The notes beneath the pieces are model-generated. The model had not been told where the DNA came from. It saw only the letters and a list, made by a program, of their open reading frames with translations, and ran no database searches. DNA of 15,435 bases from an uncultured Clostridia bacterium (GTDB lineage Bacteria; Bacillota; Clostridia; UBA1381), in assembly GCA_934463455.1 (NCBI GenBank), contig CAKSJU010000048.1, forward strand, positions 1 to 15,435. Direction: 5' to 3'. How positions within the stretch are numbered: the first letter of the stretch is position 1; every line of letters starts with the position of its first letter. This document shows, piece after piece, positions 14,201 to 15,435 of the stretch. Position numbers and translations under genes: made by a program.

Positions 14201-15435
14201 ATGATAATTACTAAGGCACCGAAAGGTACCGAGGATTTGCTGCCGTCGGAAAGTTACAGGTGGCAGTATCTTGAAAAAAATTTTAAAAAGGTGTGTGATA
14301 ATTTCGGTTATCTTGAGATAAGAATGCCGACTTTTGAACATACAGAGCTTTTTGAAAGAGGTGTGGGTGATACTACCGATGTTGTTCAAAAGCAAATGTA
14401 CACATTTTTGGACAAAGGAGGCAGAAGCGTAACCCTGAGACCGGAGGGAACGGCTTCGGTTGCAAGAAGCTTTCTGCAAAATAACATATATGCACAGCCG
14501 CTGCCGATGAAAGCCTTTTATGATATTCCGTGTTTCAGATACGAGAATAAGCAAAAGGGGCGTTTGAGAGAGTTTCATCAATTCGGGGTTGAGGTTTTCG
14601 GAGCGGAACAGCCTACAATAGATGCTGAGGTAATCAGCCTTGCCATTACATTTTTAAAAAGGGTCGGATTGAATGATTTAACAGTGCATATTAACAGCAT
14701 CGGCTGCCCGGAATGCAGAAAAAAATATAATGAGGCGTTAAAAGAATTTTTGCGCCCGAAGCTGGATAAGCTGTGCGGAACATGCAGAGAAAGATTTGAA
14801 AGAAATCCGCTCAGAATACTTGACTGTAAATCGGAAATTTGCCAAAAAGAAGCCGAGGGAGCACCTGTTCTTCTCGACTATTTGTGTCAGGATTGCAGAG
14901 AACATTTTGATAAGCTTCAAAAAAATCTGGAGCTTCTTGATATTAAATATGAAATTGATAACGGAATTGTACGCGGTTTGGATTATTATACAAAAACCGT
15001 TTTCGAAATAATTTCCGGTCCGTTTACTGTATGCGGCGGAGGTCGTTACGACGGGCTTGTGGAAGAATTCGGAGGAGATAAAACACCTGCAATAGGTTTT
15101 GGTTTGGGAATTGAACGCTTGCTTATCAGATTGGACGAGCTTGGCGTAGTAATTCCGAAAGAAAATAAAATAAATCTTTATGTTGTTCCGCTGGGGGAAG
15201 CTGCCGCAGAGTATGCGCAAAAGCTTGTTTATGACTTGAGAAAAGCCGGTGTTAACGCCGATACCGACCATATGGGCAGAGGCTTGAAGCCGCAAATGAA
15301 ATACGCAAATAAAATCGAAGCGGAAAACACTTTGGTTTTGGGCGATAATGAAATAGAGAGCGGCATATTTAAAATAAAAAATATGTCTACCGGAGAACAG
15401 ACGGAAGTTGAAAAAGATAAAATAATCGATTATTT
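14201..15435 (+). CDS. hisS: Histidyl-tRNA synthetase (3' end beyond the window)
   Basis: A class II aminoacyl-tRNA synthetase that charges tRNA-His; about 411 residues are present, near the family's 415-430, and the frame is open to the window edge. Visible features are the N-terminal APKGTEDLLP, class II motif 2 (AFYDIPCFRYE...GRLREFHQFGVE), substrate segments TLRPEGTAS and VRGLDYYTKTVFEI (HisRS signature), the GGGRYDGL stretch, motif 3 AIGFGLGIERL, and an anticodon-binding domain starting at INLYVVPLG. The insertion domain has Cys pairs (CPEC, CGTC, CKSEIC, CQDC), as in Bacillus and Clostridium enzymes. The start at 14201 is chosen because AAAGG is 11 nt upstream; an in-frame ATG at 14192 is only 2 nt from it and less likely. 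Its own promoter precedes it. Confidence 0.96.
   Translation, partial: MIITKAPKGTEDLLPSESYRWQYLEKNFKKVCDNFGYLEIRMPTFEHTELFERGVGDTTDVVQKQMYTFLDKGGRSVTLRPEGTASVARSFLQNNIYAQPLPMKAFYDIPCFRYENKQKGRLREFHQFGVEVFGAEQPTIDAEVISLAITFLKRVGLNDLTVHINSIGCPECRKKYNEALKEFLRPKLDKLCGTCRERFERNPLRILDCKSEICQKEAEGAPVLLDYLCQDCREHFDKLQKNLELLDIKYEIDNGIVRGLDYYTKTVFEIISGPFTVCGGGRYDGLVEEFGGDKTPAIGFGLGIERLLIRLDELGVVIPKENKINLYVVPLGEAAAEYAQKLVYDLRKAGVNADTDHMGRGLKPQMKYANKIEAENTLVLGDNEIESGIFKIKNMSTGEQTEVEKDKIIDY

Noticed and set aside
14156..14581. Open 141-residue frame on the minus strand over the start of hisS
   Set aside because: Antisense to conserved hisS residues and to its promoter; no family features.
14738..15295. 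Open 185-residue frame on the minus strand opposite hisS
   Set aside because: The + strand frame is a clear histidyl-tRNA synthetase; the opposite frame has no recognisable motif or ribosome site and is a shadow.
1..15435. CRISPR array, tRNA, rRNA, prophage or integrase genes
   Set aside because: No regularly spaced repeats, no tRNA-like cloverleaf and no integrase, phage or plasmid genes were seen on either strand.

Overview
The window looks like a chromosomal segment from an AT-rich, endospore-forming Firmicute of the class Clostridia. This rests on the AT-rich composition, AGGAGG-type ribosome binding sites, a 23-residue SpoVM peptide gene, a single-membrane envelope style (signal peptides, a lipobox, a C-terminal membrane anchor) and the protein families present. 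I cannot name the species.

Left part (1-6907). A few codons of an unidentified + strand gene and its terminator occupy the edge. Next comes a minus-strand cluster, transcribed right to left: a TetR-type regulator (6344-6907), an 819-residue RND/MMPL-family membrane transporter (3756-6215) with its own near-consensus promoter, and a 1160-residue secreted, membrane-anchored protein (302-3784) whose start overlaps the transporter's end. That last protein is two GLUG-repeat blocks separated by about 420 residues of predicted coiled coil. I read the trio as a regulated export or envelope module, and it is the best candidate here for an undescribed system.

Middle part (6908-9722). A 425-bp divergent intergenic region with hairpins and inverted repeats separates the TetR gene from a + strand secreted multidomain protein (7333-9153). 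It combines copper amine oxidase N-like stalk repeats, a DUF4163/DUF3298-like region, a chagasin-like (I42) protease-inhibitor domain and a C-terminal tandem duplication. Converging on it from the minus strand are two very short genes: a 53-residue cysteine-rich hydrophobic peptide and spoVM.

Right part (9723-15435). A tightly packed + strand housekeeping run follows: monofunctional GT51 peptidoglycan glycosyltransferase, hflX, a YigZ/IMPACT-family gene, a small lipoprotein, trxA, queG, and then hisS from its own TTGACA promoter. hisS runs off the window a few residues short of its end. Overlaps of 11, 4 and 4 nt at GT51/hflX, hflX/yigZ and trxA/queG suggest translational coupling.

Three loci (289-300, 6921-6932, 9161-9172) share the exact 12-mer AAAGGCGGTGTA as one arm of a hairpin, pointing to a small dispersed palindromic repeat used as a terminator or regulatory hairpin. 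No CRISPR array, tRNA, rRNA or intact insertion sequence was seen.
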